Assembly (NCBI RefSeq): GCF_025421775.1
Contig: NZ_JAOEFX010000002.1
Coordinates: forward strand, 1 to 64,000
Origin: Paenarthrobacter aurescens
GTDB lineage: Bacteria > Actinomycetota > Actinomycetes > Actinomycetales > Micrococcaceae
Direction of reading: 5' to 3'
DNA: 64,000 bases
A program made the position numbers and the translations under genes. Below, piece after piece: positions 15,665-24,063 of this stretch. Position 1 is the first letter of the stretch; every line of letters begins with the position of its first letter. A model generated the notes under the pieces. The model saw only the letters and a list, made by a program, of their open reading frames with translations. It was not told where the DNA came from and ran no database searches.

Positions 15665-16687
15665 CTATTTCACGCCTGCCAGGACCGCCGAGGCCACCCC
15701 GGTATGGTGGCAGGCCGGAGCCGCGGGGCTGGCTGGTGCGGGAATCTGGTCAATGCACCGCTGGCGTTGCTCCTCGGGAAGCGTGCCGATCAACGGGCAA
15801 CGGGTCCGGAAGACGCAGCCGCTGGGTGGATTGGCCGGAGAAGGCAGGTCGCCGCGAAGACGGATTTTAACTTGTTCCCGTGCGGCACGGGGATCCGGCA
15901 GTGGTACCGCCGACAACAGCGCTTTGGTATAGGGGTGCAGCGGGTTCTGGAAAAGCTCGTCGCGGGGACCCTGTTCCACGATCTTTCCCAGGTACATCAC
16001 GGCAACTTCATGGGAAATGTGCCGTACCACGGAGAGATCGTGGGCAATGAAGATGTAGGAAACGCCGGTGTCGCGCTGGATCTGCTGCAGCAGGTTCACC
16101 ACCTGTGCCTGTACTGAGACATCCAGGGCAGACACCGGTTCGTCGCACACGATCACGGACGGGTTCAAGGAAATGGCCCGCGCAATTCCCACTCGCTGCC
16201 GTTGCCCACCGGAGAACTCATGGGGAAAACGGTTGTAGTGCTCCGGCTTCAACCCCACCTGGTCCAGGAGTTCCTTCACCCGGTTCTTGAGCCCACCCGG
16301 CGGATTGATCTTCTGGGCCACCATGGGAGCCGCAATGGCCGTGCCCACTGTCTGCCGCGGATTCAACGAAGCGAAGGGATCCTGGAAGATCATCTGGACT
16401 TTGCGCCGGAAGTTGTACAGCTCCTTGCCACGGAGTTGGCTGATATCCACCCCGTCCACCACAATCCGTCCGCCCGTCGGGTCCAGGAGCCTCGCCACCA
16501 TGCGTCCGGTGGTCGACTTACCGCACCCGGACTCACCCACGAGACCCAAAGTCTGGCCTCGGGCAAGACTGAACGACACGCCGTCGACCGCTTTGACCGA
16601 GCCCTTTGCGGAGCCGGGAAGGAGGCCGCCCTTCAGCGGGAAGTGCTTCTGCAGGTTCTCCACCTGGAGGATTGGCTGATGTTCCAT
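15665..16687 (-). CDS. Opp/Dpp-type ABC transporter ATP-binding protein (OppF-like)
   Basis: A 340-residue ATPase with Walker A GLVGESGCGKSTTGRM, signature HEFSGGQRQRVGIARA, Walker B VIVCDEPVSALDVS and the C-terminal oligopeptide/dipeptide extension carrying cysteines (CVFRTRCPL), as in OppF/DppF. It pairs with the preceding OppD-like subunit to energise solute uptake. ATG 16687 follows the OppD stop by 8 bases; longer in-frame starts upstream would run through the end of that gene and lack family similarity. Confidence 0.92.
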   Translation of the reverse strand: MEHQPILQVENLQKHFPLKGGLLPGSAKGSVKAVDGVSFSLARGQTLGLVGESGCGKSTTGRMVARLLDPTGGRIVVDGVDISQLRGKELYNFRRKVQMIFQDPFASLNPRQTVGTAIAAPMVAQKINPPGGLKNRVKELLDQVGLKPEHYNRFPHEFSGGQRQRVGIARAISLNPSVIVCDEPVSALDVSVQAQVVNLLQQIQRDTGVSYIFIAHDLSVVRHISHEVAVMYLGKIVEQGPRDELFQNPLHPYTKALLSAVPLPDPRAAREQVKIRLRGDLPSPANPPSGCVFRTRCPLIGTLPEEQRQRCIDQIPAPASPAAPACHHTGVASAVLAGVK

Positions 16688-16695
16688 GGCGGGTC

Positions 16696-17751
16696 CTAAC
16701 GCGAATTCCGGATGGTGATGATCTGCGGGCCGCTCAAATGGCAGCGCTTGCCGTGCCCGTCTTCGACGCTCAGCTGGGGCCGCTGGCTGGCGCATAGGCC
16801 ATCGTTGACGAGCTCGGCGTACTGGCATCGCGCGCTGAAGATGCAGCCCTTGGGCAGGTCAAGGAGCGACGGCGGCTGCCCGGGTATGGGGTTCAGCTGG
16901 CTTGCGGCGCTGTTCAGCGTGGGCATGGAGTTGAGCAAGCCCAGCGTGTAGGGGTGCTGGGTATCGTAGAAGATTTCGTCCACCGGCCCGGACTCGACGC
17001 ACTGCCCGCCGTACATGACCAGTACGTTGTCACAGACTTCCGCCACCACACCGAGATCGTGCGTGATGAGGATCAGTGCCGAATTGGTCTCCTCCTGAAG
17101 CCCGGACATGAGGTCCAGGATCTGGGCCTGGACCGTCACGTCCAGCGCAGTGGTGGGCTCGTCGGCGATCAAGAGCTCCGGCTCGCAGATCAGTGCCATG
17201 GCGATCATGGCCCGCTGGCGCATTCCACCCGAGAAGTGGTGGGGGTACTCGTCGTAGCGCTGCTCCGGGCTGGGGATACCCACCCTTCCCAGCATGTCGA
17301 CGGCGGCCGCACGGGCCTGCTTCTTGCTCGCCTTGTTGTGGACAAGGTAGGCCTCGGCAATCTGGTGGCCAACGGTGTAGAAGGGATGCAGGGCGGAGAG
17401 CGGATCCTGGAAAATCATGCCGATGTTGCGCCCGCGGAGCTGGCGCATGGCTGATTCAGGCAGCGTGACCAGGTCCTTGCCCTGGAACATCGCCTGGCCG
17501 CTGACCTGCGCCGATGTGCCTTTGAGCAAGCCCATGAGCGCCTGGCTGGTAACGGACTTACCGGAGCCGGATTCGCCCACGATGCCGAGGGTCTGGCCGC
17601 GTTCCAGCGCGAAGTCCATGCCGTTCACTGCGGAGACAACGCCGTCGTCCGTTGGGAATTTCACGGAGAGGTTCCGGACCTCCAGGAATGGCGCGGTGGC
17701 TTCTGAAGCCGGGGCGCCCGCCGCTGCCGCGGTGGTGTGTAACTGGGTCAT
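16696..17751 (-). CDS. Opp/Dpp-type ABC transporter ATP-binding protein (OppD-like)
   Basis: A 351-residue ATPase: Walker [16 protein letters not shown], signature [15 protein letters not shown], Walker [18 protein letters not shown]-loop [14 protein letters not shown] and the C-terminal oligo_HPY region ([11 protein letters not shown]). It overlaps the upstream permease stop by four bases (ATGA), so it is translationally coupled. Forms a heterodimeric ATPase with the next gene. Confidence 0.92.
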   Translation of the reverse strand: MTQLHTTAAAAGAPASEATAPFLEVRNLSVKFPTDDGVVSAVNGMDFALERGQTLGIVGESGSGKSVTSQALMGLLKGTSAQVSGQAMFQGKDLVTLPESAMRQLRGRNIGMIFQDPLSALHPFYTVGHQIAEAYLVHNKASKKQARAAAVDMLGRVGIPSPEQRYDEYPHHFSGGMRQRAMIAMALICEPELLIADEPTTALDVTVQAQILDLMSGLQEETNSALILITHDLGVVAEVCDNVLVMYGGQCVESGPVDEIFYDTQHPYTLGLLNSMPTLNSAASQLNPIPGQPPSLLDLPKGCIFSARCQYAELVNDGLCASQRPQLSVEDGHGKRCHLSGPQIITIRNSR

Positions 17752-18749
17752 TGGAGCCTCACTCGGGGGTCGATGGCGGCATAGGCGAGGTCCACCACAA
17801 CGTTGGCGACGATGACGAAGAATGCAGCCAACATGGTGATGGCCATGGTGACAGGGAGGTCGCCGGAAATGGCGGCATGCACTGCGGTGAAGCCCAGGCC
17901 GGGGACGGAGAAGATCTGTTCCGTGAGGACTGCCCCGCCCAGAAGGAGGCCAATGTCCATACCGAGCATGGTCACCACGGGAGTGATGCCGGCCCGCACG
18001 CCGTGCTTGAACGTGACAGTCCGCGGCGCCAAGCCCTTGGCGCGGGCAGTTCGGATGAAGTCCTCGCCGAACGTCTCGATCATGTTGGTCCGGGTGACGC
18101 GGATATAGGAGGCGCTGAAGAGGACCGCCAATGCGATCCAGGGAAGCAGATAGTTGGCTACCCACGCCCCTGGTCCTTGCGGGCCGAAAGGACTATTGAT
18201 CTCGTTCGTCGTGAACGGCAGCAGGTGCAACTGGTTGACGAACAGGAGCAGCAGGAACAGGCCGGTGACCGGGATAGGCAGTGAAACGCCTACCGAGGCT
18301 GCGCCGACGATGAACTTGTCCACCGGAGAACCCTTGCGCAGGGCGGCAAGAAGGCCCAGCCCGACGCCGGTGATGGTCCACAGCACCAGCGCGCCGATGG
18401 CCATGGAGAAGGTGTAGGGGAGTGAGCGGGCGATGATGTCCGCTACGTTCTCATTGGTTTGGAAGGACTTGCCGAGGCAGGGCCACTCACACAGTGTCTG
18501 GGCGCCGGGGGCACCGATCATCCGTGAGGAGAAGAGCCCGCGGATGTAGTCGGCGTACTGGACCAGGAAAGGCTGGTCCATTCCCAAGGCAACGCGGGCC
18601 TCAGCGACGCGTTCGGGCGTGCATTCCTGCCCACAAGCAGCAGCCGCGGGGTCCGAGGGGCCCAGCTGGAAGAGCGTGAAGGTGATGAAGCTGACGGCGG
18701 CGAGAAGCAGGACCAGCGATCCGGTCCGGCGAAGAATGAAAGTCATCAT
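17748..18749 (-). CDS. Opp/Dpp-type ABC transporter permease (OppB-like)
   Basis: A 333-residue membrane protein starting MMTFILRRTGSLVLLL, the standard OppB/DppB opening (one helix, then a large extracytoplasmic loop with LGPSDPAAA and GMDQPFLVQYADYIRG). The coupling loop FIRTARAKGLAPRTV contacts the ATPases, and the end has GLLLGGAVLTEQIFSVPGLG. ATG 18749 and 18746 are both possible. A hairpin (18760-18789) separates it from the binding-protein gene upstream. Confidence 0.92.
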   Translation of the reverse strand: MMTFILRRTGSLVLLLAAVSFITFTLFQLGPSDPAAAACGQECTPERVAEARVALGMDQPFLVQYADYIRGLFSSRMIGAPGAQTLCEWPCLGKSFQTNENVADIIARSLPYTFSMAIGALVLWTITGVGLGLLAALRKGSPVDKFIVGAASVGVSLPIPVTGLFLLLLFVNQLHLLPFTTNEINSPFGPQGPGAWVANYLLPWIALAVLFSASYIRVTRTNMIETFGEDFIRTARAKGLAPRTVTFKHGVRAGITPVVTMLGMDIGLLLGGAVLTEQIFSVPGLGFTAVHAAISGDLPVTMAITMLAAFFVIVANVVVDLAYAAIDPRVRLQ

Positions 18750-18759
18750 GGTGGTGGTT

Positions 18760-18789
18760 GCGGGCCGCCCGCTGGTGCAGGCGGCCCGC
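18760..18789. terminator. Intercistronic hairpin after the Opp binding-protein gene
   Basis: A perfect 10-bp stem (GCGGGCCGCC 18760-18769 with GGCGGCCCGC 18780-18789, ten-base loop) lies in the 74-base gap between the binding-protein stop and the permease start. In ABC operons such hairpins protect the binding-protein mRNA or partly terminate before the permeases. No T tract follows. Confidence 0.6.
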
Positions 18790-18823
18790 TTCTCCTTCTG
18801 GACTATTGGTTTTCGAAGTCCGA

Positions 18824-20548
18824 CTACTGCTCGACGCCGACGATCGAGAGGTCGATGCCGCCGAAGAAGTAGCCCACCTGGGCATTGCGGACGTTCGAAC
18901 CCACCACGCTGTTGGTGTGGCTGCGGATGAGCGGGACGATCGGGTAGGTCTTCAACGCCGATCCGAAGGCCTCGGACCACTTCTTGCCCAGTTCCTCGGA
19001 CGTGCCATCCGTATTGCGGAGATCAAACATGGCCTTGGAAACTACGGGATCGAAGTAGCGGGACGTGTTGGAGAAGCCGTAGCTGGTGCCGTCGTTGTTC
19101 GGGCCCAGCAGGGGATCTGCGGAGGTACGGATGGACGCAGGATCGGCGCCGCCGCACCAGCCGGAACGGCCCATGTCCGGGAGTTGCTCGCTGGCCAGGA
19201 TGGAGTAGTAGTTCGGTGCGGGAATCGCCACCAACTCCACCTCGATGCCCAAGGCCTTCAGGTTCTGCTGCACCACGGTGCCCGTGTTCTTGAAGGCATC
19301 CCGGTTGTTGGCGTAGCCGTACGTGAGGCTCTTGGGGTAATCCTTGCCTTCCAGGAGCTTCTTGGCTTCCTCCAGCTTGGGCTTCCCCGTGGGATCCAGC
19401 TCCAGTTCGGTCTCCACGTAGCCGCGCATCTTGGAGTTCAGCGGGCTCTGGGTGATCTCGCCAAAGCGACGTCCGCCGTACTGGACCAGGATGGACTGGC
19501 GGTCCAGCGCCAAGGCGATGGCCTTGCGGACATCCGGGTCCTTGATCTTTTCCGTGTTCAGGCTCAGGACGTCGTTGCATCCCAGCAGGCCGGAGGCAAC
19601 GCGGTCCTTGACCTGGGCGTCGGCCAGCTTGGCGGAATCCGAGGTCTGCAGGGCGCCGTTGGAGTCCAGGGTGATGGCGTTCGGGTCCGAGTCGGCCAGG
19701 AGCTGCTGGCTGATGGTGGCCTGCGACGTTGAGAGCGAGAAGCTGAACGTGTCCGGAAGGGCAGAACGGTTGGGGTCCGTGGCGGGATCCCAGTGCGGGT
19801 TGCGGACCAGCTTGAGGGACTTGCCGCGGTTGTACGACTCCACCATGTAGGGCCCCGAGGAAACGGGGTGGTTGGTGTAGTCCAGCTTGGTGTCCTTGGC
19901 CTTCGGAACCGGGGCCGTGTTGGACCGCGATGCCAGGGCCGGGAACTCGGCGAACGGCTTCTTCAAGTGGAAGACCACGGTGCGGTCATCGGGCGTTTCA
20001 ACCGCCTTGAGCACAGCGGAAGGATCCTTATACGGCCCCTTGTACCCACCGGCGTCGAGCGCTGCATTCAGCTCCTGCGGCGCTTGGGTGAAGACGTCCT
20101 GCGCGAAAGTTCGCTCCACGCCGTATTTGATGTCGGCCGACGTGATGGGCGTGCCATCCTCGAACTTCACGCCTTCCTTGAGGGTGAACGTCCAGCTCAG
20201 GCCGTCATCGGAGACCTTGCCTGTGTCCGTAGCGAGGTCCGGCACGACAGTTGGCGGCTGGCCTGCGGTTTCCTTGGCCATGGTCAGCGTGCGGTAGTAC
20301 AGCTGGCCGACGTTGGCGGTCTGGACATAGTTGCTGTTGCCCGGATCCAGGGTCTGGAAGTCGGAAGACATCAGGACGTTGATATTTCCGCCCTTGCCGT
20401 TGAATCCGGACTTGACCACGTTGGGGGCCAGCTCCGTGACGGACCCGGCGGGCTTGGAACTGCTGGGCTGGCTTTGTCCGGCGCCACAGCCCGTGGCGGC
20501 CATGGCAATCAGCACGGAAAGAGCCAAGGCTCTTGCAGGGGTTTTCAT
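18824..20548 (-). CDS. ABC transporter substrate-binding lipoprotein (SBP_bac_5 family)
   Basis: A 574-residue extracytoplasmic binding protein. A lipoprotein signal peptide ends at AATGC with acylated C21. The mature protein has the oligopeptide/nickel family pattern: TLDPGNSNYVQTANVGQLYY, YGVERTFAQDVF, VVFHLKKPFAEFPALAS, PVSSGPYMVESYNRGKSLKLVRNPHW and DVRKAIALALDRQSI. The family binds peptides, nickel or varied small molecules. Its operon partners are two amidohydrolases, suggesting a nitrogen-containing ligand (inference). Only the start at ATG 20548 places the signal peptide at the N terminus. Confidence 0.93.
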   Translation of the reverse strand: MKTPARALALSVLIAMAATGCGAGQSQPSSSKPAGSVTELAPNVVKSGFNGKGGNINVLMSSDFQTLDPGNSNYVQTANVGQLYYRTLTMAKETAGQPPTVVPDLATDTGKVSDDGLSWTFTLKEGVKFEDGTPITSADIKYGVERTFAQDVFTQAPQELNAALDAGGYKGPYKDPSAVLKAVETPDDRTVVFHLKKPFAEFPALASRSNTAPVPKAKDTKLDYTNHPVSSGPYMVESYNRGKSLKLVRNPHWDPATDPNRSALPDTFSFSLSTSQATISQQLLADSDPNAITLDSNGALQTSDSAKLADAQVKDRVASGLLGCNDVLSLNTEKIKDPDVRKAIALALDRQSILVQYGGRRFGEITQSPLNSKMRGYVETELELDPTGKPKLEEAKKLLEGKDYPKSLTYGYANNRDAFKNTGTVVQQNLKALGIEVELVAIPAPNYYSILASEQLPDMGRSGWCGGADPASIRTSADPLLGPNNDGTSYGFSNTSRYFDPVVSKAMFDLRNTDGTSEELGKKWSEAFGSALKTYPIVPLIRSHTNSVVGSNVRNAQVGYFFGGIDLSIVGVEQ

Positions 20549-20597
20549 GATGCTCCTTGTGAGGGGGTGAAAGGCGATGCGGGGGATGGGATGAGGG

Positions 20598-21653
20598 TCA
20601 GTGGCGCGAAGCCTTGGGGTCCAGGGCATCCCGGACGGCGTCGCCCAAGAGGTTGAATGCCAGGACGGTGATGATGAGCATGACGCCCGGTACAGCAAGG
20701 AACCATGGATCACTGAGGTACCAGTTGCCGGACTGGGCAGCGTTGAGCATCTGGCCCCACGACGGTGTGGGATCCTTGACGCCGACGCCCAGGAAGGACA
20801 GCGCTGCTTCGGCTGAAATGTTGGTGGGGATCAGCATGGTGGCGTACACCAGGACGACGCCCATGACGTTGGGGATGATCTGCCGGAACAGGACACTCAA
20901 GTGCGAGGCGCCAAAGGACCGGGCGGCTTCGACGAATTCGCGCTCGCGGAGACTCAGTACCTGGCCGCGGACAATGCGGGCGAGGTAGGCCCAGCCGAAG
21001 AAGCCCAAAATGATCACCAGCGAGGCCATGGGCAGGAAGCTGCCTTCACCCAGCGGCGTATCCCGGAGCCGGGACTGCAGGATGGGCGTCAGGGAGAGCA
21101 CCAGGAGAAGGTGCGGGAACGCCAGGAACAGGTCCATGATGCGGCTGATGATGGCGTCGGTCTTGCCGCCAAAGTAGCCGGCGGCCGCGCCGAGGATTGT
21201 TCCGAGGACCACGGAGACAACCGTGGACAGCAGGGCGATGGTGAGGGAGACCTGTCCGCCGTAAGCAAGCCTGGCGAAAAGGTCGCGGCCCAGTCCGGGT
21301 TCCACGCCCAACCAGTGCTCGGCTGATGGATACATGTAGCCCGGGAGCGGCAACCCGGGAGTTTGGAAGTCGTCCAGCACTTCGGGGCTCGTGTTGGACG
21401 TGTAGGGGTCGTTGCCGGACATGGCGCTGAGCACCGGAGCAAGGATGGCGAACAACATGATGGCCACCACCACGCACAGGCTAAGGAGCGCGATCTTGCT
21501 GCGCCGGATCCTCAACCACGCTGTTGCGAGCAATGAGCGCGCCTCTGCGGGGGCGGCAGCCCTACTTTCCGGCGTCATTGCCGAGGGAAGCGGCGGACTG
21601 CCGGTGTTCGGTTCGACGGACTGTAACTGGGTCAACGGTTCTGCTCGATTCAT
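20598..21653 (-). CDS. Opp/Dpp-type ABC transporter permease (OppC-like)
   Basis: A 351-residue permease: a long N-terminal cytoplasmic tail, a first helix (IALLSLCVVVAIMLFAILAPV), the OppC_N segment, then five helices with the coupling loop FVEAARSFGASHLSVLFRQIIPN and the conserved SFLGVGVKDPTPSWGQML end. Unusually the operon runs permease C, binding protein, permease B, ATPases D and F, rather than A-B-C-D-F. It is the first gene, reading away from a promoter with a TTGTATACCAA-like operator. Confidence 0.9.
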   Translation of the reverse strand: MNRAEPLTQLQSVEPNTGSPPLPSAMTPESRAAAPAEARSLLATAWLRIRRSKIALLSLCVVVAIMLFAILAPVLSAMSGNDPYTSNTSPEVLDDFQTPGLPLPGYMYPSAEHWLGVEPGLGRDLFARLAYGGQVSLTIALLSTVVSVVLGTILGAAAGYFGGKTDAIISRIMDLFLAFPHLLLVLSLTPILQSRLRDTPLGEGSFLPMASLVIILGFFGWAYLARIVRGQVLSLREREFVEAARSFGASHLSVLFRQIIPNVMGVVLVYATMLIPTNISAEAALSFLGVGVKDPTPSWGQMLNAAQSGNWYLSDPWFLAVPGVMLIITVLAFNLLGDAVRDALDPKASRH

Positions 21654-21680
21654 GATCCAGGGAGCTGGCTCCGTGATTTC

Positions 21681-21723
21681 TTGTATACCAAAATAGAGTA
21701 GAGCACGATTCATGCGATGTAAA
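21681..21723 (-). promoter_or_regulatory. Promoter and GntR-type operator of the Opp operon
   Basis: On the minus strand TTTACA (21718-21723) and TACTCT (21695-21700) have a 17-base spacer. The expected start site falls on TTGTATACCAAAA (21681-21693 on the plus strand), a near copy of the palindrome at 6005-6016. The geometry, operator over the start, is the same as at the CynX promoter. Confidence 0.6.
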
Positions 21724-21740
21724 TCACAAATAATGTACTG

Positions 21741-21752
21741 TTTGGAATACCA
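21741..21752 (+). promoter_or_regulatory. GntR-type operator upstream of the amidohydrolase gene
   Basis: TTTGGAATACCA is identical to the reverse complement of the site at 5913-5924. It is centred 62 bp from the operator at 21681-21693. A weak TTCATG/TAATGT pair with a 16-base spacer just upstream would place the start site on it. Confidence 0.55.
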
Positions 21753-21797
21753 GAGAGTAGTTACTGAGAGTCCATCCGGACAGGAAATGGAGTTGCC

Positions 21798-23264
21798 GTG
21801 CCAACCAAGGTCACCGCCCGCTACGTACTGGGCCATCTCAACGGACGCCACGTGCTGCTGGAAAACGCATGCGTGGTCTACAGCGGCCACACCATTGAGT
21901 ACGTCGGCCATGACTACACGGGTCCCGTGGACGAAGAACGGGACCTTGGCGATGCCTTGTTGATGCCTGGACTGATCGACCTCGACGCCCTCACCGACAT
22001 CGACCACCTGATCCTGGACAGCTGGGCGGGCCCGGAGCAGGCCAAAGGCCACCAATGGTCCGAGGACTACTTCCGCAATCGACGCGCAGACGTCTTCACT
22101 GCCGAAGAGCGCCAGCAGGTCCGCGAGTACGCACTGATTCAGTTGATCCTGCACGGCGTCACCACCTACATGCCCATCGCATCCGAGGTCCATTCGGAAT
22201 GGGCCGAGCCTTTCGAGGAACTTGTAGGTATGGCCGATACCAGCCGTCGTTTGGGCCTCCGCGCATACATGGGCCCCGCGTACCGCTCAGGCGTCAACGT
22301 GGTGTTGGAGAACGGCGAACGCTCAGTAATGTTCGACGGCGACCGTGGCCGTGAAGGTCTGGCCGATGCCTTGCGCTTCATTGACCATGCGGCGGAACTC
22401 GACGATCCCTTGGTCAATGGAGTCCTTCTCCCGTGCCGCATCGAGACCTTGGATATCGAACTGCTGAAGGAGACGGCGGCCGCGTCCGGGGAACGGGATG
22501 CCTTGGTGCGGCTGCATTCGCTGCAGGGACTGGTGGAGCGTCAACTCATCCTGGAATGGCACGGGGTGACGCCCTTGGAACTTCTGGACCAGGTTGGCTT
22601 GCTCAACCAACGCCTCCTGATCCCGCACGCCACCTACACGGACCGTAATCCTGCCGTGTACGGCGAGGACCGGGGCGACCTCGCCCGGCTGGCGGACAGT
22701 GGTGCCAGCATCATCCACTGCCCTTTGACCTCCATGCGCTATGGCAGCACGCTGGATTCGTTCAATGCCTACAAGGACGCAGGCATCAATATTTCCCTGG
22801 GCACGGATTCGTTCCCGCCGGACCTCATCCGGGGCATCGACGCCGGCGTTCAGCTCGCCAAGATCCTCGCAGGCACCAACGACGCCGGTGACGTTGCCGG
22901 ATACTTCGACGCCGCCACGCTGGGAGGTGCTCATGCTTTACGCCGCCCCGACTTGGGACGGCTGGAGCCCGGCGCCCAAGCAGATATGGTTGCCTTCTCG
23001 CTGGGAGACCTTCGCGATGGCGTCCACGACGACCCGCTCCGGACCCTTCTCCTGAACGGCACGGCCCGCCAAGCCGTACTGTCCGTAGTAGCCGGGCGAA
23101 CCCTGATGGCGGACGGCGCGATCCCCGGCGTAGACCTTGACTACTGGCGCCTGAAAGGCCAGGAACTGTTCGACAAGATGCGCCGCGCCTACACCGCCCG
23201 TGACATCGGGAACCGCCCTGCTGGTGAGCTGTTTCCCTCCGTGTATGCTCGGTTGGAACGCTGA
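21798..23264 (+). CDS. Amidohydrolase family protein lacking the HxH motif
   Basis: A 488-residue protein with the composite amidohydrolase architecture: an N-terminal beta-sandwich piece (LLENACVVYSGHTIEYVG), TIM barrel, and a C-terminal sandwich (PGAQADMVAFSLGD ... VLSVVAGRTLMADG). Three metal-site elements of the AtzB/TrzN/guanine-deaminase type are present: RLHS (H240), IPHAT (H277), LGTDS (D337), with IIHCPLTSMRYGS. The usual PG-I-D-x-HxH is instead PGLIDLDALTD, with D63 and L65 where histidines are expected. It may use a different metal arrangement or substrate. GTG 21798 follows GGAG (21789-21792). Confidence 0.8.
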   Translation: MPTKVTARYVLGHLNGRHVLLENACVVYSGHTIEYVGHDYTGPVDEERDLGDALLMPGLIDLDALTDIDHLILDSWAGPEQAKGHQWSEDYFRNRRADVFTAEERQQVREYALIQLILHGVTTYMPIASEVHSEWAEPFEELVGMADTSRRLGLRAYMGPAYRSGVNVVLENGERSVMFDGDRGREGLADALRFIDHAAELDDPLVNGVLLPCRIETLDIELLKETAAASGERDALVRLHSLQGLVERQLILEWHGVTPLELLDQVGLLNQRLLIPHATYTDRNPAVYGEDRGDLARLADSGASIIHCPLTSMRYGSTLDSFNAYKDAGINISLGTDSFPPDLIRGIDAGVQLAKILAGTNDAGDVAGYFDAATLGGAHALRRPDLGRLEPGAQADMVAFSLGDLRDGVHDDPLRTLLLNGTARQAVLSVVAGRTLMADGAIPGVDLDYWRLKGQELFDKMRRAYTARDIGNRPAGELFPSVYARLER

Positions 23265-23316
23265 CCGGCGCCGTCCGGCACATGGAGCGGACGCTGGCAT
23301 GAAGGGAAGTTTGACA

Positions 23317-24000
23317 GTGGCTGAGGCGATGCCTGAAACCGGAAATGGCCGCGATGAAGAGGCCCGCGCGGAGAACGTCTACCAACTGGTGCTTGAGGGC
23401 ATCGTCACGGGCAAGTACGCCCAAGGCATGCGGTTGCGTGAACGCGAACTTTCGGAGGTCTACAGCGTCTCCCGTATTCCCGTGCGGGAGGCTATCCAGC
23501 GCCTGGAGCAGGACGGCTTTGTGGAGACCTTCCCCCGCCGCGGTGCGGTGGTCCGGCAACTGACGCTCACCGATGTCAATGAGCTTTTCGACATTCGCCT
23601 GTGCTTGGAAACCTTTGCCGCCAGGATGGCTGCCACCCGCGTGGCGGAGGGCAGCGACGGCGGCCGGCTGGAAGAGCTCATGGATGCCTCCAAGGCAGCC
23701 ATCGACGGGGACCGGTCCGAAGACGTGGCTGTAATAAGCGCGGAGCTGCACGCAGAGATCGTGCGACTCTCCGGGAACAGGCTCCTGATCGAATCCGTGA
23801 AGCCCTTGTTCGGGCGGATGCGCTGGATCTTCGGTCTGGCCCACAACCGCAGCAATGAACTCCAACGCGACGAACACACGGAATTGTGCAACGCGATCCT
23901 GAAAGGCCGGCCGGACCTGGCGTACTCGCTGGCGTACTCGCACATCGAGCTGGGCCGCGAACCAGTCCTTGCCGGCCTCGCCGAGACCCTGGACCCGTGA
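23317..24000 (+). CDS. GntR family regulator, FCD subfamily (Opp/amidohydrolase locus)
   Basis: A 227-residue regulator: winged helix LRERELSEVYSVSRIPVREAIQRLEQDGFVETF followed by an FCD domain (FDIRLCLETFAARMAA; ISAELHAEIVRLSGN; EHTELCNAIL). It follows the amidohydrolase gene and probably binds the TTGGTATACCAA-like sites at 21.7 kb, and perhaps those at 5.9-6.0 kb. GTG 23317 is preferred because GAAGGGAAG lies seven bases before it; ATG 23299, six codons earlier, is an alternative with a poorer ribosome site. The stop abuts a long perfect inverted repeat. Confidence 0.88.
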   Translation: MAEAMPETGNGRDEEARAENVYQLVLEGIVTGKYAQGMRLRERELSEVYSVSRIPVREAIQRLEQDGFVETFPRRGAVVRQLTLTDVNELFDIRLCLETFAARMAATRVAEGSDGGRLEELMDASKAAIDGDRSEDVAVISAELHAEIVRLSGNRLLIESVKPLFGRMRWIFGLAHNRSNELQRDEHTELCNAILKGRPDLAYSLAYSHIELGREPVLAGLAETLDP

Positions 24001-24061
24001 GTTTTTGTACAGATAACGCCCTTTAGGGGACCTCTTCCGGGCGTTATCTGTACAAAAACTC
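23999..24061. terminator. 23-bp perfect inverted repeat between convergent genes
   Basis: Arms 23999-24021 and 24039-24061 are exact reverse complements, with a 17-base loop. The outer arms carry runs of five T and five A (GTTTTTGTAC / GTACAAAAAC), so the hairpin gives a T tract in both directions and fits a bidirectional terminator for the GntR and DUF4032 genes. Its perfection and length also suit a dispersed repeat element. Confidence 0.8.
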
Positions 24062-24063
24062 CG

